Both the position numbers and the translations under genes were made by a program. From assembly GCA_024644405.1 (NCBI GenBank), contig JAHELC010000014.1:1-49725 (forward strand): a stretch of 49,725 bases of DNA, read 5' to 3'. Under the pieces are notes generated by a model. That model worked only from the letters and a program-made list of their open reading frames with translations. It had not been told where the DNA came from and did no database searches. The stretch is from Nitrospinaceae bacterium (GTDB lineage: Bacteria > Nitrospinota > Nitrospinia > Nitrospinales > Nitrospinaceae). Position 1 is the first letter of the stretch, and each line of letters starts with the position of its first letter. This document shows positions 1 through 8,937 of the stretch, one piece after another.

Positions 1-63
1 CCCACTCTATCAGATTCATGAATAGCATTCCTTTATGGGTTTGCAGGGAAAGGGAATGTTCTC

Positions 64-90
64 TTTACCAAATGAAGCTCATCATATAAT
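64..90 (+). promoter_or_regulatory. Possible sigma-70 promoter upstream of the first gene
   Basis: A perfect TATAAT lies at 85-90. A weak -35-like TTTACC (64-69) stands 15 bases upstream, so the -10 is good but the -35 and spacing are poor. It lies about 75 bases before the first gene of the surface-glycan block and could drive it. Confidence 0.35.
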
Positions 91-163
91 ATAAAGAAGC
101 CATTCGTAAAGTTTTGTCCGGTGGGGCGGGCAGGCCCTGTCGGAGAACAGTAAGGGATCTCAC

Positions 164-442
164 ATGATTCAATCTACGGTCAATCTATTCAAATTGATTC
201 GGATTCTCAGGGAGCGCGGCAACAGGCCGTTATTCCGGCGATCCCGCAAGCAGGTGCTTGATATCCTGTTCTGCCGCAACGACATCAATCGCCAAAATCC
301 AGTTTCGGCCCTGTGGTACTGGTTTGGGGTGTTGAAAGGGCTGGATATGCTGGTCTGGCGTTTGGAAACCTTCGGCTTTCTGTTTCAGCCGGGCACGACC
401 GAGGAACAAAGGTTGCACCTGAACCGGTACCTCGAATCCTGA
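164..442 (+). CDS. Hypothetical protein, 92 aa
   Basis: I do not recognise this protein. It is short and basic at the N-terminus (an Arg-rich stretch near residues 15-30), with aromatic-rich helical segments around residues 45-75 and no clear signal peptide. The ATG is preceded by a purine-rich AAGGGA at a reasonable distance, and codon use resembles its neighbours, so I think it is real. It is the first gene of a co-directional run leading into the glycosyltransferases and ends 64 bases before the first one. That suggests, but does not show, a role in surface glycan synthesis or its control. Confidence 0.55.
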   Translation: MIQSTVNLFKLIRILRERGNRPLFRRSRKQVLDILFCRNDINRQNPVSALWYWFGVLKGLDMLVWRLETFGFLFQPGTTEEQRLHLNRYLES

Positions 443-506
443 ATTCTCCTCTATTTATTTTCATAACCGCTGGGATGCCGGTGTGCTTCTGCAGCGTGTG
501 CCTGCC

Positions 507-1385
507 ATGCAAACCATAGAATATAAAACTTTCGAATCCAATCCCGACGCGCGGTTTTCCATTCTCATTCCCACCTGGAACAATTTGAAGTATCTCCAGT
601 TTTGTCTGCACAGTATCCGGATGAATTCTCGGTTCCCCCATCAAGTGATTCTCCACGTCAACGAGGGCGCGGACGGAACCCGTGAGTGGGCGGAGCAGGA
701 GTTGCTGGATTATTCCTGTTCGAAGGAAAATGCTGGCATCTGTTTTGCCATGAACGCCGCCGCTTCTCTGGCTCGGACAGACTACCTGGTTTATATCAAC
801 GATGATATGTACGTCGCCCCGGATTGGGATTTGTATCTGTGGGAGGAGATCGAACGATTGGATCATATTTATTTTTTACTGGGCTCCGCGTTGATCGAAC
901 CCCGGGGAGGCACCAATCCCAATGTTACCGTTTGTGCCGAATTCGGTGACAGCCCGGACAGTTTCCAGGAAAGCGCGTTTCTGGAACGCAGCCCGCAACT
1001 GTTGTCCCGGCCGGATTGGAATGGCGCCGGCGGGGCGGGCGTTCTGGTGCATAAAAAAATTTGGGATCTGGTGGGCGGATACAGCGTGGAATTTACCCCT
1101 GGTTTGTATTCCGATCCCGATTTTTCCATGAAACTGTGGCAGGCTGGGGTTCGCTATTTCAAGGGAATTTCCCGCAGCCGCATTTTTCATTTCCAGGCCA
1201 AGAGTACGGGGAGAATCGTCAAGCGCAACGACGGCCGGAAACAGTTTGCCCGCAAATGGAAACTCCCCAGTTCCCGGTTTGTCCGGGATTATCTCCGGTT
1301 GACGTCACCGTTTGCAGGGCCGCTGGAGGAACCGGAGGAGACTCTGGATTTAAAGTTTGCAAGATGGCGTTCCCGTTGGCTATGA
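507..1385 (+). CDS. Family 2 glycosyltransferase (first paralogue)
   Basis: GT-A fold glycosyltransferase of family GT2, expected to transfer a sugar from a nucleotide-sugar donor at the cytoplasmic face. The N-terminal nucleotide-binding strand reads FSILIPTWNNLKYL, and the metal/sugar-nucleotide motif is in YINDDMY near residue 95. No membrane segment is seen. It is strongly similar along its whole length to the gene at 2992-3867, and the two flank a PMT-type membrane transferase. I chose the ATG at 507 because it aligns exactly with the start of the paralogue. A GTG at 483 in the same frame would add eight residues, and neither start has a strong RBS. Acceptor and donor cannot be told from sequence. 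Confidence 0.85.
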   Translation: MQTIEYKTFESNPDARFSILIPTWNNLKYLQFCLHSIRMNSRFPHQVILHVNEGADGTREWAEQELLDYSCSKENAGICFAMNAAASLARTDYLVYINDDMYVAPDWDLYLWEEIERLDHIYFLLGSALIEPRGGTNPNVTVCAEFGDSPDSFQESAFLERSPQLLSRPDWNGAGGAGVLVHKKIWDLVGGYSVEFTPGLYSDPDFSMKLWQAGVRYFKGISRSRIFHFQAKSTGRIVKRNDGRKQFARKWKLPSSRFVRDYLRLTSPFAGPLEEPEETLDLKFARWRSRWL

Positions 1386-1444
1386 TGCGTGCACCCGGTT
1401 GATGAAATTGGCATTTAACCGTTTCCGGGAATGACGGTCCATCC

Positions 1445-2956
1445 ATGAATGCGGTCTCCGTATTAAAAGACAAAACGTTCCAAACCGTTTTTCTGCTGTA
1501 CTCCACACTTCTCATTTTTCTGGGGAGGCAGACGGACGCAGGCCTTCTCAATTTTGATGACAGTTTCTACGCTCAAAAGGCAAAAGAACTGTTGGTCGGG
1601 GGTAGTTTTTGGCTCAACACGTTTTACGGCCAGCCGGATTTCGACAAACCGCCTCTGCCGATATGGTTGACCGCTCTGGCTTTCAAGGTGTTCGGAGTTT
1701 CAGGGTACTCTACAGTATTGGTGACGGGACTTTTTGGGACCGGCGCGGTGTATGTGACTTACCGCCTGTCGGACAAGCTGTTCAGGGATCCCTGGGTCGC
1801 TTTGCTATCGGGTATCGTTTTGATTTTTCCGGGTTACTTCCTGGATTATTCCCGGCGGGGAATGAACGATATCGTCCTGACGTTTTTTGTGACCTTGGCT
1901 CTGTATTGTTTTTTCCTGGCCCGGGAGAATCCCCGCTGGTACCTGGCGTTTGGATTCAGTACCGCCGGGGCCCTTTTGACCAAAAGTGTTCTGGGGTTGT
2001 TTCCGCTGATGATTGCCCTGGGAGTGCTGGTGTTGACCCGGCGATGGAAAACGATCGCCAACCCGAATTTCTTAACCGGTGTGGTGATTGCGCTGGGACT
2101 GGGGAGCCTCTGGCACGTTATCAACTGGATGGAGTACGGTGACCGGTTTGTCCACGAGCATTTTGGTTGGATCATCTGGGAGCGGTTCTGGCATGGCGAT
2201 TACGCCACCCCGAATACGAGCCCTTTTTATTTTTTGGGGTACCTGAAGGGTTTTTTCGGCAATTACTGGCCCTGGCTGCCTATAGCGGTGGTGGGTTGCT
2301 GGCAATTCGGCAAACGGGCGGTTGCGGAAACGGGGGACGACAAAGACCGTTTTCTGCTGATTTTGCTTTGGGTGGGGATCATTCTGGTCGTATTGAGTCT
2401 CAGCAACGCCCAATACTTTCGTTACATGCTGCCGGTGTTTCCGGCCCTGGCCATTATCGTGTCGAAGACCCTCGGCGATTGGCTGCTTCCGGACTGGAAA
2501 GATAAATCAATGCCCTGGCTGGTGGGATCGGTGATGGTGACGGCGCTGTTCATCAACGTCACACCCATAGAATTGAAACAGGCCGCCAGCCTCAAGCGCA
2601 ACAGTTGGGAAGTGCGTGTGCTGGCCCCGTCCATTCGGCTGAACACGCCTGAAAAAACGTTCGTGGGGAATTACCGGTTGCCGCTTTGGAATCCCAGAAA
2701 TTCGATTCTGTTTTATTCGGACCGCTGGTTGGCCGACCCGGTCAACAGTCCGGAACAAGTCATGGCTTCATTGCAAAAAAACCCGCGGTCCACCTGGTTG
2801 AGCCGCACCGGCGAATTCAGAAAACTGGCGGAACAGTTTCCGGATCAACTTTATCTGATCCAGTCCCAGGGGCCTTACGCGTATTTCACTTCCGCGCAAG
2901 TCCGCGATCAGATCCTTTACGACTTTTCCGGCGAGCACAATACGTGGATTCGCTGA
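1445..2956 (+). CDS. PMT/ArnT-like membrane glycosyltransferase (GT39/GT83 type)
   Basis: Polytopic membrane protein of 503 aa with many hydrophobic helices in the first ~370 residues and a soluble C-terminal part. The first periplasmic loop contains FDDSFYAQKAKELL, matching the acidic catalytic loop of dolichyl/undecaprenyl-phosphate-sugar-dependent transferases (PF13231/PF02366), followed by the usual DKPPLPIWL stretch. Such enzymes move a sugar from a polyprenyl carrier to a periplasmic acceptor such as lipid A, a glycan or a protein. It sits between two paralogous GT2 genes, which could build the lipid-linked donor or modify the same glycan; that link is inference. ArnT itself is longer, so I do not assign that symbol. 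Confidence 0.82.
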   Translation: MNAVSVLKDKTFQTVFLLYSTLLIFLGRQTDAGLLNFDDSFYAQKAKELLVGGSFWLNTFYGQPDFDKPPLPIWLTALAFKVFGVSGYSTVLVTGLFGTGAVYVTYRLSDKLFRDPWVALLSGIVLIFPGYFLDYSRRGMNDIVLTFFVTLALYCFFLARENPRWYLAFGFSTAGALLTKSVLGLFPLMIALGVLVLTRRWKTIANPNFLTGVVIALGLGSLWHVINWMEYGDRFVHEHFGWIIWERFWHGDYATPNTSPFYFLGYLKGFFGNYWPWLPIAVVGCWQFGKRAVAETGDDKDRFLLILLWVGIILVVLSLSNAQYFRYMLPVFPALAIIVSKTLGDWLLPDWKDKSMPWLVGSVMVTALFINVTPIELKQAASLKRNSWEVRVLAPSIRLNTPEKTFVGNYRLPLWNPRNSILFYSDRWLADPVNSPEQVMASLQKNPRSTWLSRTGEFRKLAEQFPDQLYLIQSQGPYAYFTSAQVRDQILYDFSGEHNTWIR

Positions 2957-2991
2957 ACCACCCGGCAGAAATTATTTGAAGGAAGGTATTT

Positions 2992-3867
2992 TTGGAGCGC
3001 ATCGAGTTTAAAGAATACTCACCGAATCCCGAAGCCCGTTTTTCGATCGTTATTCCCACATGGAATAATCTGTCTTATGTGCAGTTGTGTGTCGACAGTA
3101 TCCGAAAGAATTCACGGTACCCGCATCAGGTTATCCTGCATGTGAACGAGGGGTCGGATGGAACGCTGGCCTGGGCTGAAGAGCAGAAGCTGGATCATAC
3201 TTCTTCGGTGAGGAATGTGGGCGTTTGTTACGCTGTCAATGCCGCCGCCACGTTGGTAAAAACGAAATACCTGGTTTACATGAACGACGATATGTATGTC
3301 TGTCCCGACTGGGACCATTATTTGTGGCAGGAGATCGAGGCATTGGATCACTCGCAGTTTTTCATTTCCAGCACCATCATCGAGCCGAAAGATACCGGAA
3401 ACCGGTGCGTGATCGTCTCCGATGACTTTGGAGACTCGATTGAAAATTTCAAAGAAGACGCTCTAAAAAAGCAGTGCATGGATTTTCCGAAAGAGGACTG
3501 GCAGGGGGGCACCTGGCCGCCCAATATCATCCCCAAAAAATTATGGGATCTGGTCGGGGGGTACAGCGTCGAATTCTCTCCGGGCATGTATTCCGACCCC
3601 GACTTTTCACGCAAGCTGTGGGAGGCGGGGGTACGCCTGTTCAAGGGATGCGGCCGGAGCCGGGTCTTCCATTTCATGTGCAAATCCACAGGACGTGTCG
3701 TTAAAAATGACGGGCGCCGGCAGTTCCGGGAAAAATGGGGAATCCCCAGTTCGAAATTCACAAAGTATTATCTCAATATCGGGAACCCCTTCGACGGTCC
3801 CCTGGCGGAACCGGAGGAAACCCTGACACTGAAATGGGCACGACTGAGGGCGCGGTTTCCTTTTTGA
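2992..3867 (+). CDS. Family 2 glycosyltransferase (second paralogue)
   Basis: GT2 glycosyltransferase of 291 aa, closely related to the gene at 507-1385: the same RFSIVIPTWNN nucleotide-binding start, the same NDDMY motif, and the same closing segment beginning with GPLAEPEETL. The start is a TTG at 2992 with a strong RBS (GAAGGAAGG) about six bases upstream, and no in-frame ATG fits the alignment. It is the likely product of a local duplication. Differences are concentrated in the middle (about residues 125-180), the region that usually contacts the acceptor, so the two enzymes may add sugars to different acceptors. Confidence 0.85.
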   Translation: MERIEFKEYSPNPEARFSIVIPTWNNLSYVQLCVDSIRKNSRYPHQVILHVNEGSDGTLAWAEEQKLDHTSSVRNVGVCYAVNAAATLVKTKYLVYMNDDMYVCPDWDHYLWQEIEALDHSQFFISSTIIEPKDTGNRCVIVSDDFGDSIENFKEDALKKQCMDFPKEDWQGGTWPPNIIPKKLWDLVGGYSVEFSPGMYSDPDFSRKLWEAGVRLFKGCGRSRVFHFMCKSTGRVVKNDGRRQFREKWGIPSSKFTKYYLNIGNPFDGPLAEPEETLTLKWARLRARFPF

Positions 3868-3933
3868 GTCAGCGCTTGGCTCATTTCCCTGAAGCGGTTA
3901 ACATATTAAATCACTTCTGTTCGTTAGGTTGCT

Positions 3934-4680
3934 ATGATCAGTGTTGCCATTATCGTGAAAGACGGCGAAAAATATATCGAAGAGTGCCTGCAATCGTTGG
4001 CATCGTTCGACGATGTGTTGCTCCTCGATACCGGGTCGACGGACCGGACGATGGAGATCGCCCGCCGTTTTGAAAACGTTCGTATCGAAGAGCGCGAATT
4101 TATCGGTTTCGGCCCCACCAAAAATCTGGCCGCACAGTTGGCAACACACGACTGGATCTTGTCCGTCGACTCCGACGAGGTGGTTTCTCCTGAGTTGTCT
4201 TCGGAAATCCATTCGCTTTCCCTGGATGATAACCAGGTGTACCGGTTTTCCCGTCATTCCTATTACCGGGGAAAATTTATCAGGGGATGCGGCTGGTATC
4301 CCGATAAAATTCTGCGTCTGTATAATAAAAAGCGGACCGGCCTCAACGACAACCAGGTCCATGAAAGCGTGATGGTGAAAGAAGGGATGGGCATTACCGA
4401 TCTGAAAGGCACTCTCAAACATTATCCTTACGACAGTGCCGGGAGTCTGGTGGCCAAACTGCAATTTTATTCGACGTTGTTCGCCGAGCAGAATCAGGGA
4501 AAGCTCAAGTCATCGCCCTGGAAAGCGGTTTCCCGGGGGATGGCGGCGTTTTTTAAAGGATATGTGATCCGTAAGGGATTTCTGGACGGTTACGAAGGAT
4601 TTCACATCGCGTTCTGTCAGGGGCTCGCGACCTACCTGAAATATCTCAAGCTGTACGAGGCCAACCGTACCGTGCGTTAA
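3934..4680 (+). CDS. WaaE/LgtF-like family 2 glycosyltransferase
   Basis: 248-aa GT2 enzyme resembling the LPS core beta-1,4-glucosyltransferases WaaE/KdtX and LgtF. Visible motifs are the N-terminal ISVAIIVKDGEKYIEECL, DTGSTDRT (nucleotide binding), and SVDSDEVVS with the DxD-like metal site. The family's short C-terminal amphipathic region with FKGYVIRKGFLDGYEG is present near residues 205-225. It follows the second paralogue by 66 bases in the same direction and converges with an O-antigen ligase. This context supports lipo-oligosaccharide core assembly at the inner face of the inner membrane. The exact sugar is not determinable. Confidence 0.85.
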   Translation: MISVAIIVKDGEKYIEECLQSLASFDDVLLLDTGSTDRTMEIARRFENVRIEEREFIGFGPTKNLAAQLATHDWILSVDSDEVVSPELSSEIHSLSLDDNQVYRFSRHSYYRGKFIRGCGWYPDKILRLYNKKRTGLNDNQVHESVMVKEGMGITDLKGTLKHYPYDSAGSLVAKLQFYSTLFAEQNQGKLKSSPWKAVSRGMAAFFKGYVIRKGFLDGYEGFHIAFCQGLATYLKYLKLYEANRTVR

Positions 4681-4701
4681 AATAAAAACTGAAATTTTCG
4701 A

Positions 4702-5979
4702 TCAGGTGTGTTTAGGGGACGGCGTTTGACGGATAAAGGGCAACGCCATGAGGATATAGGTCAGCATGACTACTTCCGAATCGTAGAAATTGGTTTCGAA
4801 CAAACCTCCGGCTAAAAAAGCGATGACCGCGCTGAGGCTGGCCAGCACCACCCAGCGGTCCGGTGGATCGTCATCGGGAATTGATTCGCGTCCCAACGCC
4901 ATTAGATAAACGCGTCCCAGAAAAATCAGCCATAAAAACAGCCAGGCCGACACTCCCACGGTTCCTGTGTCGACCGCCAGTTGAACCGGATTGCTGTGGA
5001 GGGTGCGGTAATCTCTGGAGATTTCTTTGTGCTCGGGATAATTCGTGCGTACTTTCAGCAGGCAGTGGAAACCGCATCCTGTTGCCGGATAATCCTTGTA
5101 AATTTCCCAGCCCAGCCGCCACATGGAAAGCCTCTGCTGAAAGGTAACGTCGTCCAGGTTGACGATACTTTCCACTCGTTCCTTGATAGGGGGAGGGGAA
5201 ATCCAGAACACCAGCGTCGCGACAACAGGTAACAAAGTTACCCAAACCGGTTTGCGGAACGCCAGCAGAATCAGTAGTCCCGCACCGAAACCCAACCACG
5301 CCTGGCGGGTCAGGGTCAAGGTCAGGGCGACGACCATTAACAGCAGGGCCGACCACATCCATTTGTTTTTTCCGTTGCGAAACATCAGGTACGCTGCGAC
5401 GACCAGGGCGGCTTGCATCAGAAGTCCGGCGAAGGTCATGTAAATACTCAGTGTCCCGGAAATCCGATAGTGGATCGAAAGACCTTTCATCATCACCTGG
5501 GTGATGCCAACGACTGCGGACACTGAGGCGCTTAAAACGATCAACCCGATGAAAAAATTTCGGGACGAGAGAGTGATTGCCGCTTCAGGTTTTCCCAGGC
5601 AGAACTGTCCCAGCCGGGTTTTTTTGAGCGTGTTGAGCAAAGCGTGCAAACTGGTTTTTAAAGTGGGATCCGAGAGTGAGTTTAGAATCAAAAAGAAGAT
5701 CCCCATTTCAAACAGCCGCTTCAAATGTTCGAAGCTCCTCAGGGGGTCGAGAGCCGTGATAACGGCGAGAACGCTGGCCAGCGCGAAACCTGCGAACGGA
5801 ATCCACAACGGCCAACGCAGTTGGTTCCAGGAGCGGGTGACATGGGTCTTATAAAGCCATAACCCGCTTCCCAGAAAACCGCAGATGTGAGTGATGCTGA
5901 TCGAAAAATGACCCGCGCACGTGAATAGGATCAAGACGATCAACTGAGCGCGGGTCAGAAATTCAATGCGTCGGTTCAT
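4702..5979 (-). CDS. O-antigen ligase family protein (Wzy_C/WaaL-like)
   Basis: About 425 aa with roughly ten to twelve hydrophobic segments and a large periplasmic loop near residues 285-345. The loop carries RLSMWRLGWEIYKDYPATGCG and then TLHSNPVQL, the Arg and His pattern of the Wzy_C domain (PF04932) used for undecaprenyl-PP-glycan transfer. The family includes WaaL ligases, Wzy polymerases and protein O-oligosaccharyltransferases, and sequence alone does not separate these; the neighbouring WaaE-like gene favours LPS ligation. I chose the ATG at 5979 (MNRRIEFL). A GTG at 6024 in frame would add 15 non-hydrophobic residues, and neither has a convincing RBS. Confidence 0.8.
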   Translation of the reverse strand: MNRRIEFLTRAQLIVLILFTCAGHFSISITHICGFLGSGLWLYKTHVTRSWNQLRWPLWIPFAGFALASVLAVITALDPLRSFEHLKRLFEMGIFFLILNSLSDPTLKTSLHALLNTLKKTRLGQFCLGKPEAAITLSSRNFFIGLIVLSASVSAVVGITQVMMKGLSIHYRISGTLSIYMTFAGLLMQAALVVAAYLMFRNGKNKWMWSALLLMVVALTLTLTRQAWLGFGAGLLILLAFRKPVWVTLLPVVATLVFWISPPPIKERVESIVNLDDVTFQQRLSMWRLGWEIYKDYPATGCGFHCLLKVRTNYPEHKEISRDYRTLHSNPVQLAVDTGTVGVSAWLFLWLIFLGRVYLMALGRESIPDDDPPDRWVVLASLSAVIAFLAGGLFETNFYDSEVVMLTYILMALPFIRQTPSPKHT

Positions 5980-6085
5980 AAGGAGCAGAGGGAACGGCCG
6001 GGTGCATGTCCGGGAGTCGCCCACAGGCGGGTCACTTGATTTTTAAAAATAAGATCGGTGGATCATCTCTCGAAATTCACCGACT

Positions 6086-6313
6086 TCACTTGCTATGAGT
6101 GCCGTCGCACCGCGGCGAAGTGTTGGTTTTACCGCAATCGCAGATGGCCATACGGCAAGCGCTTTCCACTTCGAATTCCATGGGCGATTTGCCTGTATTT
6201 TTGGTTTCGTGCGAACCGTCACAGTAGGGTTTATTTGCCGATTCACCACAGGTACAATAATACTTGGTTCCGGGGGTTTCATCGATATAGTGGGGACTTC
6301 CCTGATACGCCAT
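6086..6313 (-). CDS. Double CDGSH iron-sulfur protein
   Basis: 75-aa protein with two CDGSH-type [2Fe-2S] sites. The first is C20-x-C22 with C31-D-G-S-H35; the second is C58-x-C60 with C69-D-G-T-H73. Each gives the three-Cys one-His ligand set of this family (PF09360). Tandem-CDGSH small proteins are common in bacteria and are thought to serve in electron transfer or Fe-S/redox handling; the partner is unknown. The protein is soluble, with no signal peptide. A GGAG-type RBS (AAGGAG on the minus strand) stands just upstream of the ATG. It is transcribed divergently from the TIGR01777 gene. Confidence 0.92.
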   Translation of the reverse strand: MAYQGSPHYIDETPGTKYYCTCGESANKPYCDGSHETKNTGKSPMEFEVESACRMAICDCGKTNTSPRCDGTHSK

Positions 6314-6445
6314 GGAATCTCCTTAAAATAAAATGAATATTCAGTCCCCGCGCTATTAGGCGGGAAAGAAATTTTAAAAGTGTATATTATGATGTTTTTC
6401 CATGCCTAAAACAAGACCCTTCAATATGCTCCTGAAAGGAATTTG

Positions 6446-7801
6446 ATGAAAATTCTCGTTACTGGTGCCACCGGGTTCATTGGCCGGCAGGTGATTCTGC
6501 AATTAAGGGAACGAGGTCACGATGTTGCCGTGCTGACCCGCAATCCGGAAACCGCGCCGGTGCGCCTGCCGATCGCCTGTCCGGTATTTTTCTGGCACGG
6601 TGTTGACGAGCCGCCGCCACGGGAAGCATTCGAGAACGTCGACGCGGTTGTGCATCTGGCAGGTGAGAACATCATCAACCGGTGGACTTCTTCCCGCAAA
6701 AAAGAAATTATAAAATCGCGTGTAGAATCCACCCGTCAGCTGGTAACAGCGATGCAGGCGTTGGATCGCAAACCCAGAGTATTCGTGTGCGCCTCGGCTG
6801 TCGGATTCTACGGGGACCGGGGAGACGAGTTGTTGGACGAGTCCGCGGAAGCGGGTGAGGGGTTCCTCCCCGGCTTGTGCCGGCAATGGGAACAGGCGGC
6901 CCGACAGGCGGAGGAATCCGGGATTCGGGTGGTGTCCATGCGGATCGGTGTCGTGCTGGGTCACGATGGCGGTGCTTTGCTGCCCATGCTCCCCCCGTTT
7001 CGTATGGGGTTGGGTGGAAAAGTCGGATCCGGCAGGCAGTGGATGAGCTGGATTCATGTGCGCGACCTGGCAGGGCTCATTGGTCACGCTATCGAAACGG
7101 ATTCTGTGAAAAGTGCTGTGAATGCGGTCAGCCCTCATCCCGCAACCAACGTGGTATTCACCCAGACGTTGGCCGCGGTTCTGAAACGCCCCCATCTTTT
7201 TTCGGTGCCGGAATTTGTCTTGAAGATCCTGATGGGCGAAGCGTCCCAGGTGGTCCTCACCAGTCAGCGAGTGATGTCCCGTAAAGCGGCCGGATACGCA
7301 TTCGTGTTTCCGGAGTTGCGGGCGGCATTGGAGGATATTTGCAGTCAGGAGGATCACGTGCTGCTGCTGGAGCAATGGGTGCCCCGGCCCATCGATGAAG
7401 TCTTCGCGTTTTTCAGCGATGCCCAAAACCTGGAGTTGTTAACACCGCCGCATCTGCGGTTTAAAGTGCTGGGTTCTTCCACGAATCCGCTGCAATCCGG
7501 AACGCTCATCGACTACAAACTGCAACTGCATGGCATCCCGTTCCGCTGGCAGTCATTGATCGGCGAATGGAACCCGGTGACCCATTTCAGCGACACGCAA
7601 ATGCGTGGTCCTTACAAAAAATGGCACCACACCCATACCTTCATAGAACAGGACGGCGGCACCCTGATCCGCGATCATGCCGTATACCGGATACCTTTTG
7701 GCGTTCCCGGCGATGCAGTGGCGTATTATTTCGTCAAGAAAGATCTCGAAAAAATATTCGGCTACCGCGTTGCCAAAGTTCGCGAGTTGTTCGGTGAATA
7801 A
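6446..7801 (+). CDS. TIGR01777-family epimerase with C-terminal SRPBCC domain
   Basis: Two-domain protein of 451 aa. The N-terminal part is an extended SDR with the Rossmann motif GATGFIG (residues 7-13). It is followed by the DUF1731-type tail (SQRVMSRKAAGYAFVFPEL, about residues 270-290) that defines the YfcH/SDR39U1 family. From about residue 305 (LEQWVPRPIDEVFAFFSDAQ) a SRPBCC/START-like ligand-binding domain follows, a fusion seen in several lineages. Substrate is unknown. The ATG at 6446 has GAAAGGA five bases upstream; a TTG one codon earlier is a poorer choice. The stop overlaps the start of the next gene, so the two are probably translated together. Confidence 0.88.
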   Translation: MKILVTGATGFIGRQVILQLRERGHDVAVLTRNPETAPVRLPIACPVFFWHGVDEPPPREAFENVDAVVHLAGENIINRWTSSRKKEIIKSRVESTRQLVTAMQALDRKPRVFVCASAVGFYGDRGDELLDESAEAGEGFLPGLCRQWEQAARQAEESGIRVVSMRIGVVLGHDGGALLPMLPPFRMGLGGKVGSGRQWMSWIHVRDLAGLIGHAIETDSVKSAVNAVSPHPATNVVFTQTLAAVLKRPHLFSVPEFVLKILMGEASQVVLTSQRVMSRKAAGYAFVFPELRAALEDICSQEDHVLLLEQWVPRPIDEVFAFFSDAQNLELLTPPHLRFKVLGSSTNPLQSGTLIDYKLQLHGIPFRWQSLIGEWNPVTHFSDTQMRGPYKKWHHTHTFIEQDGGTLIRDHAVYRIPFGVPGDAVAYYFVKKDLEKIFGYRVAKVRELFGE

Positions 7802-8936
7802 GAGTCGCGTTTTTAAAGAAATCATTCGGACTTCTGGATTGCTGCTGTTGATTTTAACAGCGTCGCCCGTTGTTCCTCAGGAAGAGGGACCCGTGTCCTC
7901 CTTCCGCCCGGCGCTTCCCGGTTATGAGTACCGGTTTCCTCGTGACTATTATTCGCACGACGATTTCCGGATCGAGTGGTGGTATTACACCGGCCACCTG
8001 GAGGATGCCGCCGGGCGGTCGTTTGGATACCAGCTGACGTTTTTCCGCGTGGCTTTGGACGGAAAAGACAAGGCGATAAATTCCTCCCAATGGAACATCG
8101 GCCACATCTATTTCGCGCACATGACGCTTTCGGATATTGAGAACGAAAAATTTTATTTCTTTGAACGCATCAACCGCGCCGGTCTGGGACAGGCCGGTGC
8201 TGAATCGGATCAGTTAAAAGTCTGGAACGAAGACTGGTCCCTCACCCAAAACGGACCCGCCCATCACCTGAAAGCGCGGGAAGGGGAGGTGGTTTTCGAT
8301 TTGAAGCTCACGCCATCCAAACCCCTCGTGATCCATGGCAGGAATGGGGTGAGCCAGAAAGGCGAGGCGTCAGGTAATGCTTCGCATTACTTTACCTACA
8401 CCCGCATGCAGACCGAAGGCCGGCTGACTCTGAAAGGTAAAACTTATCGAGTGAAAGGCCTGAGCTGGATGGATCACGAGTTTTCCAGCAACCAATTGAA
8501 CGAAGAGCAAATCGGATGGGACTGGTTTTCGGTTCAGCTCGATAATGACACCGAACTCATGATCTATCAGATTCGCAACAAGGGTGGGGCGATTGAAAAA
8601 AATTCCAGCGGGACGTGGGTCAATGCGGACGGCAGGGGCACGCATCTGGTTCTCGGCGAGTATTCCATTCAAGCCGAAGGCCAATGGATCAGTGAACAGT
8701 CGGGCACGTCGTATCCTGCAGGGTGGATACTGGAAGTCCCGAAACAGGGCATCCGCTTGCGGGTGACGCCAGAGATGGCGAATCAGGAGTTGCATAACCT
8801 GCGTTCGATTGCCACTTCCTATTGGGAAGGCAGTGTGAAGGTGTCGGGAACCGTGAAAGGCAAACCGGTAACAGGCAAAGGGTATGTCGAACTGGTGGGC
8901 TACACCCAACCCCTCAAGCAGGCATTGCCGGAATAG
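7794..8936 (+). CDS. Exported AttH/CrtC-like lipocalin-fold protein
   Basis: About 380 aa with an N-terminal hydrophobic segment (residues ~10-22) followed by VPQEEGP, read as a signal peptide. The mature part begins with YEYRFPRDYYSHDDFRIEWWYYTGHL, the hallmark of the AttH/carotenoid 1,2-hydratase family (PF07143 and its C-terminal partner). Later family features are GLSWMDHEFSSNQL and the C-terminal GYVELVGY. Members are often periplasmic and annotated as predicted secreted hydrolases; true function is mostly unknown. The GTG at 7794 overlaps the preceding stop by eight bases, giving a coupled pair. The frame is open upstream to 7677, but those residues are the out-of-frame shadow of the previous gene. 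Confidence 0.82.
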   Translation: MNKSRVFKEIIRTSGLLLLILTASPVVPQEEGPVSSFRPALPGYEYRFPRDYYSHDDFRIEWWYYTGHLEDAAGRSFGYQLTFFRVALDGKDKAINSSQWNIGHIYFAHMTLSDIENEKFYFFERINRAGLGQAGAESDQLKVWNEDWSLTQNGPAHHLKAREGEVVFDLKLTPSKPLVIHGRNGVSQKGEASGNASHYFTYTRMQTEGRLTLKGKTYRVKGLSWMDHEFSSNQLNEEQIGWDWFSVQLDNDTELMIYQIRNKGGAIEKNSSGTWVNADGRGTHLVLGEYSIQAEGQWISEQSGTSYPAGWILEVPKQGIRLRVTPEMANQELHNLRSIATSYWEGSVKVSGTVKGKPVTGKGYVELVGYTQPLKQALPE

Positions 8937-8937
8937 T

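Noticed and set aside
285-866. Long open frames antisense to the glycosyltransferase and many other genes
   Set aside because: They are shadows of genes with clear family motifs on the other strand; they lack RBS and recognisable domains.
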